A DNA stretch of 64,000 bases from the NCBI RefSeq assembly GCF_013034685.1, contig NZ_WQGO01000003.1:558001-622000 (forward strand), written 5' to 3'. This document shows, in pieces, positions 50,494-59,863 of this stretch (positions are counted from its first letter, which is position 1; each line of letters opens with the position of its first letter). This stretch comes from Ruegeria lacuscaerulensis. GTDB taxonomy: Bacteria > Pseudomonadota > Alphaproteobacteria > Rhodobacterales > Rhodobacteraceae. Under the pieces are notes generated by a model. It had not been told where the DNA came from. It saw only the letters and a program-made list of their open reading frames with translations, and ran no database searches. The position numbers and the translations under genes are program-made.

Positions 50494-52911
50494 TCATCCC
50501 CGCATTCGCGCGCCATCCGCATCAAAAAGTGGGGTCGAAATCATCCGCGCGCGGCGGCGTTGCCCCAGTATCTCGATCTCGACGTCCTGACCGTCTATCG
50601 CGTGTTCGAAGGGCAGGAACCCCATGGCAATCGATTTTTCCGCAAAATGGGAATAGCCGCCCGATGTGCAGAACCCGACCACCTTGCCGTTCAACCAGAT
50701 CGGCTCATAGGCGTTGACGTCGGCGTCCTCGGCATCGACCTGGAATGCGACAAGCCTTCGGGAGGGGCCGTTTTGCGCTTCACGTTCGACCGCCGCACGC
50801 CCTATGAAATCGACGGGTTTTGCGAAGGATATGAACCGATCCAACCCGGTTTCAGCCGGTGTGTAGTCGGGAGAATACTCCCGCATCCATGATCCAAAGA
50901 ACTTGTCCAGACGTAGGCTCATCATGGCGCGCATGCCGAAGGGGGTCAGGCCCATCGGCTCTCCGGCTTGCCACAGCGTCCACCACAGCTGCCGCTGCGC
51001 CATCGGATCACAATAGATCTCGTACCCCAGGTCACCGGTATAGCTGACGCGTTGGACGATGCAGTCGGTCATGCCCACGGTCATGCGGCGCACATCCATG
51101 AAGCGCAGCGCCGAGACATCATCGCGGGTGCAGGCGGCCAGTACCTCTGCTGCCTTCGGGCCTGCGATCTGGAATCCATTCAGCCGGTCGCTGATATTTT
51201 CGATCTGCAAGCCGTCTTCGCTATGTTGCAGGAACCACCGCATATGGAACGCCTGCGCCCCGTATGAAGCAGTCAGGCGGAACTCGGTCTCGTCCAAGCA
51301 TGAGACCGTGAAATCCCCGATCAACTTACCCTTGGGCGACAGCATCGGCGTCAGCGACAGGCGACCCGGTTGAGGGATGCGCCCGGCCAAGATCCGATCC
51401 AGCCAAGCCCGCGCATTGGGACCTGTGATGCGGTACTTACCGAAATTGTGGACTTCGTTGATGCCCACGGCAGTGCGCACAGCACGAACCTCGCGCCCGG
51501 TGGCCTTGAAGGCATCGGACCGGCGGAATGAGGGCGTCTCATAGTCTGGTTCATCGCCCTGAGCGAAGTAATTGGGGACCTCCAGCCCGTATTGCTGGCC
51601 CCAGACAGCGCCCAGATCGGTGAAGATGTCATACATCGGGGTGGTTCGGTTGGGGCGGGCGGCGGGCAGTTCTTCGTTCGGATAGGCGACGCTGAAGCGT
51701 TTTTGGTAATTCTCGATCACCTTGGGGCGGGTGTAACCGGGACTGATCCAGTCGCCAAAGCGGGCCACATCCATAGCAAAGACGTCTCGCTCAGGCTCGC
51801 CTTCAATCATCCATTGAGCCAGCGTCAGGCCAACGCCACCACCTTGGCTGAACCCGGCCATCACTCCGCAGGCCGACCAATAGTTGCGCAGCCCCGGCAC
51901 TGGCCCGACCAGAGGGTTCCCATCCGGCGCAAAAGTGAACGGACCATGGATCACCGATTTCACTCCGGCTTCGGCCAGAACCGGAAAGCGGCGATAGGCG
52001 AATTCAATACTGTCGGTGATCTTGTCATAGTCGTCGGGCAGCAACTCGTGCCCGAACTCCCACGGGGTTCCGTCCACGGCCCAGGGCTTGCAGGGCTGTT
52101 CGTAAAAGCCGATGCACAAGCCCCGGCCTTCCTGCCGCAGATAGCTTTCGCCTGCGGGGTCCATCACATGCGGATGTTCTCCACCCGCATCAATGATAGC
52201 TTCGATCTGAGGGATCGAGTCGGTCACCAGATACTGATGCTCCATCGGGTGCAGCGGGAAATAGACCCCCGCCATCGCGCCGACCTCACGCGCCCATAGG
52301 CCACCTGCGTTGACCACGTGTTCGGCGTGGATGGTGCCCTTGTCCGTCACCACATCCCAAGTGCCGTCGGGGCGCTGGTTGGTCTCGCGCACCATGCAAT
52401 GTGTTTCGATCGCGGCCCCGCCCATCCGGGCCGCCTTGGCATAGGCATGGGTGGTGCCCGATGGGTCCAAGTGTCCATCCAGCGGATCATAGAGCGCGCC
52501 AAGGATGCCATCGGTATTGGTGATGGGTGCGATTTTCTTGATCTCGTTAGGGCCAATGATCTCTGTCTCTAGCCCCATGAACCGGTGCTTGGCGCGCTCG
52601 GCCAACAGCATGTCGAACCGGTCCTGATTGTCGGCCAGCGTTACCCCGCCCACATGGTGCAACCCGCAGGACATGCCGGTGATCTCTTCCAGTTCCTTGT
52701 AAAGGCGGATCGTATAGCCCTGCAAAGCGGCCATGTTGGTGTCGCCGTTCAGCGTGTGAAACCCGCCCGCCGCGTGCCAGGTGGACCCGCTGGTCAGCTC
52801 AGAACGTTCCAGCAGCACCACGTCTGACCAACCCAGCTTGGTCAGGTGGTATAGAACCGAACATCCGACAACACCGCCACCAATCACTGCCACCCGCGTT
52901 GTCGATTTCAT
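50494..52911 (-). CDS. FAD-dependent dehydrogenase fused to GcvT domain (dimethylglycine dehydrogenase-like)
   Basis: The 805-residue protein has an N-terminal DAO-type FAD domain (about 5-370; VIGGGVVGCSVLYHL), an FAO_M bridging segment and a C-terminal aminomethyltransferase-like half (GcvT about 430-690, GcvT_C about 700-795) that binds tetrahydrofolate. Enzymes of this layout remove methyl groups from dimethylglycine, sarcosine or related N-methyl compounds and pass them to folate. These substrates are common for roseobacters using betaine; the exact one is not evident. The ATG at 52911 follows GGAGGC. A longer reading from 52989 is unlikely. Confidence 0.88.
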   Translation of the reverse strand: MKSTTRVAVIGGGVVGCSVLYHLTKLGWSDVVLLERSELTSGSTWHAAGGFHTLNGDTNMAALQGYTIRLYKELEEITGMSCGLHHVGGVTLADNQDRFDMLLAERAKHRFMGLETEIIGPNEIKKIAPITNTDGILGALYDPLDGHLDPSGTTHAYAKAARMGGAAIETHCMVRETNQRPDGTWDVVTDKGTIHAEHVVNAGGLWAREVGAMAGVYFPLHPMEHQYLVTDSIPQIEAIIDAGGEHPHVMDPAGESYLRQEGRGLCIGFYEQPCKPWAVDGTPWEFGHELLPDDYDKITDSIEFAYRRFPVLAEAGVKSVIHGPFTFAPDGNPLVGPVPGLRNYWSACGVMAGFSQGGGVGLTLAQWMIEGEPERDVFAMDVARFGDWISPGYTRPKVIENYQKRFSVAYPNEELPAARPNRTTPMYDIFTDLGAVWGQQYGLEVPNYFAQGDEPDYETPSFRRSDAFKATGREVRAVRTAVGINEVHNFGKYRITGPNARAWLDRILAGRIPQPGRLSLTPMLSPKGKLIGDFTVSCLDETEFRLTASYGAQAFHMRWFLQHSEDGLQIENISDRLNGFQIAGPKAAEVLAACTRDDVSALRFMDVRRMTVGMTDCIVQRVSYTGDLGYEIYCDPMAQRQLWWTLWQAGEPMGLTPFGMRAMMSLRLDKFFGSWMREYSPDYTPAETGLDRFISFAKPVDFIGRAAVEREAQNGPSRRLVAFQVDAEDADVNAYEPIWLNGKVVGFCTSGGYSHFAEKSIAMGFLPFEHAIDGQDVEIEILGQRRRARMISTPLFDADGARMRG

Positions 52912-53004
52912 GCCCGTGCCTCCGCTTTGTATCTGGCCAAAGCGTGCAAGGGCAGACCGGGGCTGACTGTTCCGTTTCCGACGCGACATGTCGCACGAGA
53001 CGTT

Positions 53005-54312
53005 TTACAGCGGACGGATTTTCAACTCAGTGATGCGGTTACCTTCACGGGCGGTAACTTCGAACCGGAAACCGTGGAACGAGAATACTTGACCCACTAT
53101 GGGGATCATCTGCGCCTCGTGGATGACCAGACCAGCCACGGTATTGGCCTCGTCGTCAGGCAGGGTCCATTCCATCGCGCGGTTCACATCCCGGATCGTC
53201 ATCGCTCCTTCAACAAGGTACTGACCATCTTCGGTTCGGGTGACGGGGACGTCCTCATCAATGTCGAACTCATCGGCGATCTCGCCCACGATCTCCTCAA
53301 GAATATCTTCCAGAGTGATCAACCCCCGCAGCGAGCCATATTCGTCCACCACCAACGCAAAATGACTGTGCATCCGCAGGAATTCCCGCATTTGATCGTC
53401 CAGAGTGGTGGTTTCTGGCACGAAATACGGATCATTGGCCACCTTCGAGATATCGAAGCTTTCCAGCCGGTTGGCTTCGCTTTCACTGTCGCCGGCATGT
53501 GCGTACATGGCGCGGAACAGGTCTTTGGCATGAACGACACCCACGATGTTCTCGGGCTCGTCCCGAAAGACGGGCAGGCGGGTATGAGGGCTTTTCAGAC
53601 ACTGCTGCAAGATTGCCTCGGGCGCGTCGTCGGCGTCGATCATCTCGATATTCGAACGGTGCAGCATGATTTCCTCGACTGCACGGTCCGCCAGATCCAG
53701 CGCGCCCAGAATACGATCGCGGTCTTCCTTTTCTACCACGCCTTCCGAATGACCCAGTTGCAGCGCACCGGCGATCTCTTCCCGCACGGCAAGGATGTTG
53801 CTGTCTGGGTCGATCTGTACCCCAAATAGCCGCAGAACACCCCGCACCAAAAGTCGGACGGCGGCCACGACCGGGGAAAAGACGGTCACCACTACGCTGA
53901 TGATCGGGGCGACCAGCGCGGCGGCTTTCTCGGCATTGGTGATGGCATAGGTTTTTGGCAGTACCTCGGCGAAGATAAGCACCAGCAAGGTCATCACCAG
54001 TGTCGCCAGCGCCACGCCGCTTTCACCAAACAGCTTGGTGAACAGCGCCGTTGCCAGCGAGGCCGCGAGGATGTTCACGAGGTTATTGCCCAGCAGGACC
54101 GAGCCGATCAGACGTTCATTGTCATCGGTGATATCGAGCGCCTTCTGCGCCCCGCGCGAGCCTTTGTCGGCCTGCGCCCGCAACTTGCCGCGCGACGAGG
54201 CGGTCAATGCTGTTTCGGAACCCGAGAAAAATCCTGACAGGACAAGCAAAAGCAAAATGGCGCCGGTCGTAAACCAGAATGCGCCGTCGATCATAGAAGC
54301 TGAGGGTTCCAT
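53005..54312 (-). CDS. HlyC/CorC family (CNNM-type) membrane protein
   Basis: The 435-residue protein has an N-terminal DUF21 membrane domain (about 10-190), a CBS pair (about 205-335) and a CorC_HlyC domain (about 350-430). The FFSGSETALTASSRGKLR motif at the first segment is typical. Members are linked to magnesium or cobalt export and salt tolerance. It lies 63 bases after xerD on the same strand and may be the last gene of that operon. Confidence 0.92.
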   Translation of the reverse strand: MEPSASMIDGAFWFTTGAILLLLVLSGFFSGSETALTASSRGKLRAQADKGSRGAQKALDITDDNERLIGSVLLGNNLVNILAASLATALFTKLFGESGVALATLVMTLLVLIFAEVLPKTYAITNAEKAAALVAPIISVVVTVFSPVVAAVRLLVRGVLRLFGVQIDPDSNILAVREEIAGALQLGHSEGVVEKEDRDRILGALDLADRAVEEIMLHRSNIEMIDADDAPEAILQQCLKSPHTRLPVFRDEPENIVGVVHAKDLFRAMYAHAGDSESEANRLESFDISKVANDPYFVPETTTLDDQMREFLRMHSHFALVVDEYGSLRGLITLEDILEEIVGEIADEFDIDEDVPVTRTEDGQYLVEGAMTIRDVNRAMEWTLPDDEANTVAGLVIHEAQMIPIVGQVFSFHGFRFEVTAREGNRITELKIRPL

Positions 54313-54375
54313 AGGTCCTTGGTTGTTTGGGTTGTTGTCTTCGTTATGGGGGTGCGACCCCTGCGGATCAAGGGG

Positions 54376-55329
54376 TTAGCCCTTAACACCGGGGTCTTTC
54401 GCCAGCGGGTGATGCTCGAGCACCAACTCAGCAAGGCGTTCGTCTAGCACATGGGTGTAGATTTCCGTCGTGGCGACATCGGCGTGACCCAGCAGTGTCT
54501 GGATCGAGCGTAGGTCGGCCCCGTTTGCCAATAGGTGAGTCGCAAAAGCATGGCGTAGTGTGTGGGGCGTCACCTTTTCAGGCGATACGCCACCATGCAC
54601 AGCGAGGTCTTTAATCAGGTGGAAGAACATGTGCCGGGTCAGATGCCCGGACTTGCCGCGCGAAGGAAACAGGTAGCGCGAGCGTTGGCCGCCATTGGCC
54701 ACAGCCTCGTCTTCAGCCGCGTCTCGGGTTTCTAACCACAGCGCCAACGCGTCGCGGGCCGGAGGGGAGAGGGGGACCATGCGTTCCTTGCCGCCTTTAC
54801 CCAAAACCAGCAGCATTCGGGGATCGCCCCGCGCCGACGAGACCGGCAGTGACACCAGTTCGGTCACACGCATGCCAGTGGCATAAAGCAGCTCCATCAG
54901 GCAGGTGTTGCGGATGCGGTCGGCCTTTGAGCGGCCGGTTTCGCGCGCGGCTTGCAGCAAGCGATCGACCTCGGGTACATCCAGCGTCTTGGGTAGGCGT
55001 TTCTGACGGCCTGGCCCCTTGATCTGGATTGCCGGATTGGTGTCGCGCCACCCTTCTTCAAACGCGAACCGGTATATCTGCTTGATCGCAGACAAGCGGC
55101 GGGCGCGGGTCGACTGGGACAGGCCCTGCGCGACGCAATCGATCAGATAGCGCTCGATCAGGTCGCGGTCTGCTTCGGTAAATCCCATCTTGCGGCGTTT
55201 CAGCCAGGCGGCAAAATCCTTCAGGTCGTTGCCGTAGGCCAAAAGGGTGTTATTGGCCGCACCTAGCTCGGCAGCCTGAGCTTCCAGAAAGGTCGAAATC
55301 CAAATCTCGGCGGAGGCAGGGGCGGCCAT
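54376..55329 (-). CDS. xerD: Tyrosine recombinase XerD
   Basis: The 317-residue recombinase has the N-terminal SAM-like core-binding domain (about 8-95) and a C-terminal catalytic domain. The catalytic residues are R154 (TGMRVTEL), K178, H256 and R259 (HTLRH), H282 (LLGHAD) and Y291. With XerC it resolves chromosome dimers at dif. The start follows the stop of the upstream hypothetical gene by two bases. It is more likely XerD than XerC or a phage integrase, given its length and its place in a housekeeping cluster. Confidence 0.93.
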   Translation of the reverse strand: MAAPASAEIWISTFLEAQAAELGAANNTLLAYGNDLKDFAAWLKRRKMGFTEADRDLIERYLIDCVAQGLSQSTRARRLSAIKQIYRFAFEEGWRDTNPAIQIKGPGRQKRLPKTLDVPEVDRLLQAARETGRSKADRIRNTCLMELLYATGMRVTELVSLPVSSARGDPRMLLVLGKGGKERMVPLSPPARDALALWLETRDAAEDEAVANGGQRSRYLFPSRGKSGHLTRHMFFHLIKDLAVHGGVSPEKVTPHTLRHAFATHLLANGADLRSIQTLLGHADVATTEIYTHVLDERLAELVLEHHPLAKDPGVKG

Positions 55330-55331
55330 GA

Positions 55332-56855
55332 TCAGGTGCCTTGCAGGATCAGCAGGTTCAGTGCAGCGCGGCGGGCGGTATCCTCAAGCCCGACGCGGCG
55401 CAGGGTGGCGATGGCAGCAGTCAGGTCCACGAGGTTCCCGCGAGAGCCATGAGCAAACAGGTTCATCGCTTCCAAAATCGCCTCACCCAGCTGGCTGTTG
55501 TTTAGTAGCGTTTCGATATCTGACGGCACAGGTGCGGCCCAGGCAAAGCCTTGTGCAACCGCATCGGCTAATGGCGATGGCGAGCGCGCGCGCCCCGGAT
55601 CCCCTTGGGCTAGTGCGGCCAAAAACTGGTTCTCCTCGCCTTTGTCCGGGACGGATAGGGCGGCGCTTTCATAAAGGTCCGAGAGCAGCAGGATACGCCA
55701 CCGCAAGGTCTCGGCTTCGGCATCCGTCAGTGAAACCTGCGACAGCCGGTCTGCGAAAAGTTCGGCAAACGGGACCTCAAGCCCGACGCTGCGCATTTGG
55801 GTCCAGACATCGAGAAGGGCGGGTGATATGGCCTCGGGCTTGCCGGAATCCAGCGCGGTTTCGAACCGCTGTACCGCCGCGACGCGATCCCAAACCGCAC
55901 CTGAAGCGGCAGGCGAACGTTCAGTATAAAGCCCCAACAACTGGTTCGGCGTCAGCGCACCCACACGGGTCAACCGCTCGGCCGCCTCGATCTGGGCTTT
56001 CCAGCCCGCCACATCCCGTAGGTCGGCATTGGCAAAGGCCCGCGGCAATGGGGCCGAGGGCAAACGCTCGCCAATCGCCTCATAAAGGCGGAAGGTCAGC
56101 GGATCAGGGTCATCAGGTTGCGGCAGGTATTCGGCGTCTTCGAATAGTTCGGGGCTGAGGAAGCGGTCCAGAACGGCCAAATCCTCATCGGGCAGCACTT
56201 GCAGCGCATGGGCCGCCTCAAGCGTCAGCGCTGCTGAGGCCCAGTCGCCGCGTCGCGCTTTGCAGAAAATCTGCGCCGCGTAATCCTGTGACAGGTGCGG
56301 TTGCGCGATCAGTGCGGTGCAACTGCGATCTTCGTCGCCCGTCAGAAGCGTCGCGTCAAACCAACGTTGAAACCGGTCGCGGCTGTCGGTCGGACCAGCC
56401 AGTTGCACCAGCGATTGCGCAGGATCGGCCGCGCCCAGTTGCATCAACCGATCCAGTCGCGCCAGCAGCAATATCTCTTGGGCATTGGGGCCGGATGGCG
56501 CACGCGCCTCGGACAGCAGCAAGGTGAACAGCAGGCGCTGCATTGCCGGATTATACCTTACGGGTACATCGGCGATCAGCTCGGCCAGCCTGCCTGGGTC
56601 GCTGTTTTTCCACATATCGACCGGCAGGCCTGTCACCGAGGACGACACCAACCCCAAGGGCGGCAACAAAGCCTCAAGCGCTGTGACCTCGACCCCCGGC
56701 TGCAGGCCGGTCTGTGACACGGGCGGTTCCAGCAAAACGGTGCCGGGCAAGTTTTCCGGAGGTTGGGTCAGCCATTCGATCGCAGACAGGGGTTCCTGCT
56801 GCGCCTGTGCGGCTCCGGCCAGGAAAAGCGCGGCAACTGCGCTCCTACTCCACAT
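55332..56855 (-). CDS. Conserved exported protein of unknown function
   Basis: I do not recognise the family. The 507-residue protein begins with a signal peptide (MWSRSAVAALFLAGAAQAQ) and is otherwise rich in Ala, Leu and Asp with a helical-repeat look (for example ANADLRDVAGWKAQIEAAERL). No catalytic motif is visible. It ends two bases before xerD and its start overlaps the end of a 49-residue membrane protein gene by 11 bases, so the three are one transcript. A role in the envelope at division, linked to XerD, is only a guess from position. Confidence 0.75.
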   Translation of the reverse strand: MWSRSAVAALFLAGAAQAQQEPLSAIEWLTQPPENLPGTVLLEPPVSQTGLQPGVEVTALEALLPPLGLVSSSVTGLPVDMWKNSDPGRLAELIADVPVRYNPAMQRLLFTLLLSEARAPSGPNAQEILLLARLDRLMQLGAADPAQSLVQLAGPTDSRDRFQRWFDATLLTGDEDRSCTALIAQPHLSQDYAAQIFCKARRGDWASAALTLEAAHALQVLPDEDLAVLDRFLSPELFEDAEYLPQPDDPDPLTFRLYEAIGERLPSAPLPRAFANADLRDVAGWKAQIEAAERLTRVGALTPNQLLGLYTERSPAASGAVWDRVAAVQRFETALDSGKPEAISPALLDVWTQMRSVGLEVPFAELFADRLSQVSLTDAEAETLRWRILLLSDLYESAALSVPDKGEENQFLAALAQGDPGRARSPSPLADAVAQGFAWAAPVPSDIETLLNNSQLGEAILEAMNLFAHGSRGNLVDLTAAIATLRRVGLEDTARRAALNLLILQGT

Positions 56856-56994
56856 TCAGGATGACCGGTTCGCGGACTTCATCCTGCGGGGCCGAGAAAT
56901 CCACCCCGAAGAACGGGCCAAGATAGGCATAGCCCACCAGCCCGATAAAACACAGGCAAACCAGATATATCAGCAGTTTGATCAGACGGCCCAT
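56845..56994 (-). CDS. Small single-span membrane protein, 49 residues
   Basis: From ATG at 56994 to TAG at 56845 the frame encodes 49 residues: a short basic N terminus (MGRLIK), one membrane segment (about 5-27) and an acidic tail ending in PVILNVE. The last 11 bases overlap the start of the 507-residue exported protein gene, and the coding frame is clean with codon use like its neighbours. A GAGGCGAC stretch lies about ten bases before the ATG. The family is unknown to me; the gene is too short for usual gene finders and may be unannotated in relatives. Confidence 0.7.
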   Translation of the reverse strand: MGRLIKLLIYLVCLCFIGLVGYAYLGPFFGVDFSAPQDEVREPVILNVE

Positions 56995-57073
56995 TGCTCA
57001 ACGTCGCCTCAATTTTTTCTTTTGTCCCAGTTATAGCTGGCATTTTTCTTAAGATCACGTCATTCACGGTGAA

Positions 57074-57661
57074 ATGAGCGAAATAAAGCAAAACACTGAC
57101 ACGGTTGCCCCAGTCCAGCACCTTGTGTTGCACAAAACCGTAGTTCTGGTGGGGATGATGGGGGCTGGAAAGACCGCAGTGGGCCGTGCATTGGCCCTAC
57201 GTCTGGGTGTCCCGTTCCTTGACAGTGATGCCGAGATCGAATCGGCAGCAAACATGACCATCCCCGAGATTTTCGAACGCGACGGCGAGCCGTTCTTTCG
57301 CGCCAAGGAAAGTCAGGTCATCGGGCGGCTGCTGGATGAGGAAAAGGGCATTCTGTCTACCGGCGGCGGCGCGTTTCTGTCCGAGCAAAACCGCAGGATG
57401 ATCACCGAACGCGGTGTATCCGTCTGGTTGAATGCTGATCTGAACGTGTTGTGGAACAGGGTCAAGCACAAGGATACCCGACCCTTACTGCGCACCGACG
57501 ACCCTTATGCGACATTGCGCGGGATATATGAGGCGCGCGTGCCGGTTTACCAGCAGGCCGATTTGACTGTGACCTCGGACGGTGAGATTTCGATCGACAA
57601 TATGGTTGGCCGCGTTGTCGAAGCTTTGCTCAAGCGGCCTGATGTTCTGGAACAAAAATAA
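57074..57661 (+). CDS. aroK: Shikimate kinase
   Basis: The 195-residue kinase phosphorylates shikimate in the chorismate pathway. The P-loop is GMMGAGKT (27-34), the shikimate-binding region contains LDSDAEIE and ERDGEPFFRAKES, and GGGAF is the conserved glycine turn. The stop codon touches the aroB ATG directly, so the two are translated together. Confidence 0.96.
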   Translation: MSEIKQNTDTVAPVQHLVLHKTVVLVGMMGAGKTAVGRALALRLGVPFLDSDAEIESAANMTIPEIFERDGEPFFRAKESQVIGRLLDEEKGILSTGGGAFLSEQNRRMITERGVSVWLNADLNVLWNRVKHKDTRPLLRTDDPYATLRGIYEARVPVYQQADLTVTSDGEISIDNMVGRVVEALLKRPDVLEQK

Positions 57662-58774
57662 ATGCACCAAACCGTACATGTTGAGCTGGGCGAACGCGCG
57701 TATGATGTCGAGATCGGGCCAGACCTGCTGGGGCAGTCCGGGGCACGGATCGCGCCTTTGTTGCACCGACCCAAGGTCGCCGTCCTGACGGATGAGAACG
57801 TGGCCGCGCTGCATCTGGATGGGCTGCGCGACGGGTTGTTCACAGCCGGGATCGAGATGTCGTCACTGGCTTTGCCTGCGGGTGAGGCGACCAAGAGCTG
57901 GCCTCATTTCGAACGTGCGGTCGAATGGTTGCTGGCCGAGAAGGTCGAGCGCCGGGATGTTGTTATCGCGTTGGGCGGTGGCGTAATCGGCGACCTTGCA
58001 GGCTTTGCTGCAGCCGTTTTGCGGCGCGGTGTTCGGTTCGTGCAAATCCCGACCTCGCTGTTGGCACAGGTGGACAGTTCCGTCGGGGGCAAGACCGGCA
58101 TCAATGCACCACAGGGCAAGAACTTGATCGGAGCCTTCCATCAGCCCTCGTTGGTGCTGGCCGATACTTCGGTGCTGGGTACGATGACGGATCGGGATTT
58201 CCTGTCCGGCTATGGCGAAGTCGTCAAATATGGCCTGCTGGGGGACGCCGACTTCTTTGAATGGCTCGAAGACAACGGAACCGATGTGGCGGGGGGCAAT
58301 ATGGCGGCGCGGGTACGGGCCGTGACCCGCTCGGTGCAGATGAAGGCCGATATCGTGGCACGGGATGAGACCGAGCAGGGCGACCGTGCGTTGCTGAACC
58401 TCGGCCACACCTTCTGTCACGCGTTTGAGGCTGCAACGGGTTATTCCGACCGGCTGCTGCATGGTGAAGGCGTGGCCATCGGCTGCGCGCTGGCGTTCGA
58501 GCTGTCCTCGCGTCTTGGTCTGTGTCCTCAGGAAGACCCCAGCCGCGTGCGTGCGCATTTGCGTACGATGGGCATGAAGACCGATTTGGCGGACATTCCC
58601 GGAGAACTTCCAGGCGCTGAGGCTCTGGTTGATCTGATGGCGCAGGACAAGAAGGTGATCGACGGTCAGTTGCGGTTCATTCTGGCGCGCGGAATCGGCC
58701 AGGCATTCGTCACCTCTGACGTACCGCGTGATGCAGTACTGTCGGTGCTTCAGGACGCGCTGGCCACTACCTGA
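57662..58774 (+). CDS. aroB: 3-dehydroquinate synthase
   Basis: The 370-residue NAD- and metal-dependent enzyme makes 3-dehydroquinate from DAHP, the second step to chorismate. GGGVIGDLAGF, QIPTSLLAQVDSSVGGKTGI and the LNLGHTFCHAFE zinc-site region are present. It forms an operon with aroK. Its stop codon abuts the stop codon of the convergent protease gene (TGATCA). Confidence 0.96.
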   Translation: MHQTVHVELGERAYDVEIGPDLLGQSGARIAPLLHRPKVAVLTDENVAALHLDGLRDGLFTAGIEMSSLALPAGEATKSWPHFERAVEWLLAEKVERRDVVIALGGGVIGDLAGFAAAVLRRGVRFVQIPTSLLAQVDSSVGGKTGINAPQGKNLIGAFHQPSLVLADTSVLGTMTDRDFLSGYGEVVKYGLLGDADFFEWLEDNGTDVAGGNMAARVRAVTRSVQMKADIVARDETEQGDRALLNLGHTFCHAFEAATGYSDRLLHGEGVAIGCALAFELSSRLGLCPQEDPSRVRAHLRTMGMKTDLADIPGELPGAEALVDLMAQDKKVIDGQLRFILARGIGQAFVTSDVPRDAVLSVLQDALATT

Positions 58775-59845
58775 TCAACGCCCGTTGAGCACCATCAACT
58801 CGCCGATATTCTCGCGTGTGATATAGCCCACCATCGCCCCCGAAGCAGTGCAAACCGCAATGGCCGGGGCGCCTTTATGCAGCCCGTCCAGCACGGCCTC
58901 CAACCCGTCGGTCAAGCGAACTTTTGGAATGTCCGGTTCCATGATCGAAGTGGCCGGATTGGACCGGGGTGTTTCATCGGCAAGGGCCGCGAACAGACGA
59001 TTGCGCGTGACAAAGCCTTGCAGCTTGCCATCGGGGGACAGCACCGGAAACTCATGCTGCGTGGTATGGATGACGGCCTGCGCGGCGGTTGCCAGCGTGT
59101 CGTCGGGGGAAAGAGCGTGAAATTCGGTGATCATCGCATCGCGCGCCAGCACGCGCCGCGCGACCGAGCGCATGGTCACGTCCTGACTTTCGGCATTTGC
59201 TGCTACGAAGACGAATACCGCGATCAGCACCAACAGCGCATTCCCGGTGCTGAGCCCAAGGAACCCGAACCCGACCGCCACCGCCTGTCCCGCCAGCGCG
59301 GCGACCCGTGTGGCTTTGACGCGATCCATTTTCAGACAAAGCAGGGCACGGAACACACGCCCGCCATCCATCGGAAAGGCGGGGATCATGTTGAACGCGG
59401 CCAACAGCAGGTTCACATAAGCCAGACGGTTCAGCAGGCCGGGGGCGGTGCTGTCGATCTGAGCCATGGTTTCAAGAGGCATTCCCGCGCCCAGAAGAAC
59501 CAGCAAGACCCAGATTGCAACATTGACCGCAGGGCCTGCCAGCGCCACCCAAACCTCTTGCATGGGGTTTTCCGGCATCCGCTCGAGCCGAGCCAGCCCG
59601 CCGATTGGCAATAGGGTAATGTCAGGCGTTTTGATCCCATAGCGCCGGGCCATCAGCGCATGGCCAAATTCATGGGCGACCACACAGGCAAATAGCGCCA
59701 GCACGAAGATCAGGTTTTCAACCGCGGCCGCCAGACCTCCGCTGGAATAGGCGGCAAACCCGACCCAGGCCAGCAACAGGAAAAAGGTGACATGGACCCT
59801 CAGTTCCGACCCCAATATCCGGCCGAGTGAGAAGGACCATGTCAT
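58775..59845 (-). CDS. Site-2 protease family (M50) membrane metalloprotease with CBS domains
   Basis: The 356-residue protein has about six membrane segments. The zinc site is HEFGH (58-62) and the third ligand is in FPMDGGRVF. Two CBS motifs follow (about 235-345). This is the SpoIVFB-like branch with a CBS tail; CBS pairs sense adenine nucleotides, so activity may respond to energy state. The substrate is unknown. It lies 18 bases after ssb on the same strand. Confidence 0.92.
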   Translation of the reverse strand: MTWSFSLGRILGSELRVHVTFFLLLAWVGFAAYSSGGLAAAVENLIFVLALFACVVAHEFGHALMARRYGIKTPDITLLPIGGLARLERMPENPMQEVWVALAGPAVNVAIWVLLVLLGAGMPLETMAQIDSTAPGLLNRLAYVNLLLAAFNMIPAFPMDGGRVFRALLCLKMDRVKATRVAALAGQAVAVGFGFLGLSTGNALLVLIAVFVFVAANAESQDVTMRSVARRVLARDAMITEFHALSPDDTLATAAQAVIHTTQHEFPVLSPDGKLQGFVTRNRLFAALADETPRSNPATSIMEPDIPKVRLTDGLEAVLDGLHKGAPAIAVCTASGAMVGYITRENIGELMVLNGR

Positions 59846-59863
59846 GATATTTCTCCGTCTTGG

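Noticed and set aside
54376..55329. Integrase of a mobile element
   Set aside because: Length, all six catalytic residues and the housekeeping surroundings fit XerD; no attachment site or cargo genes are present.
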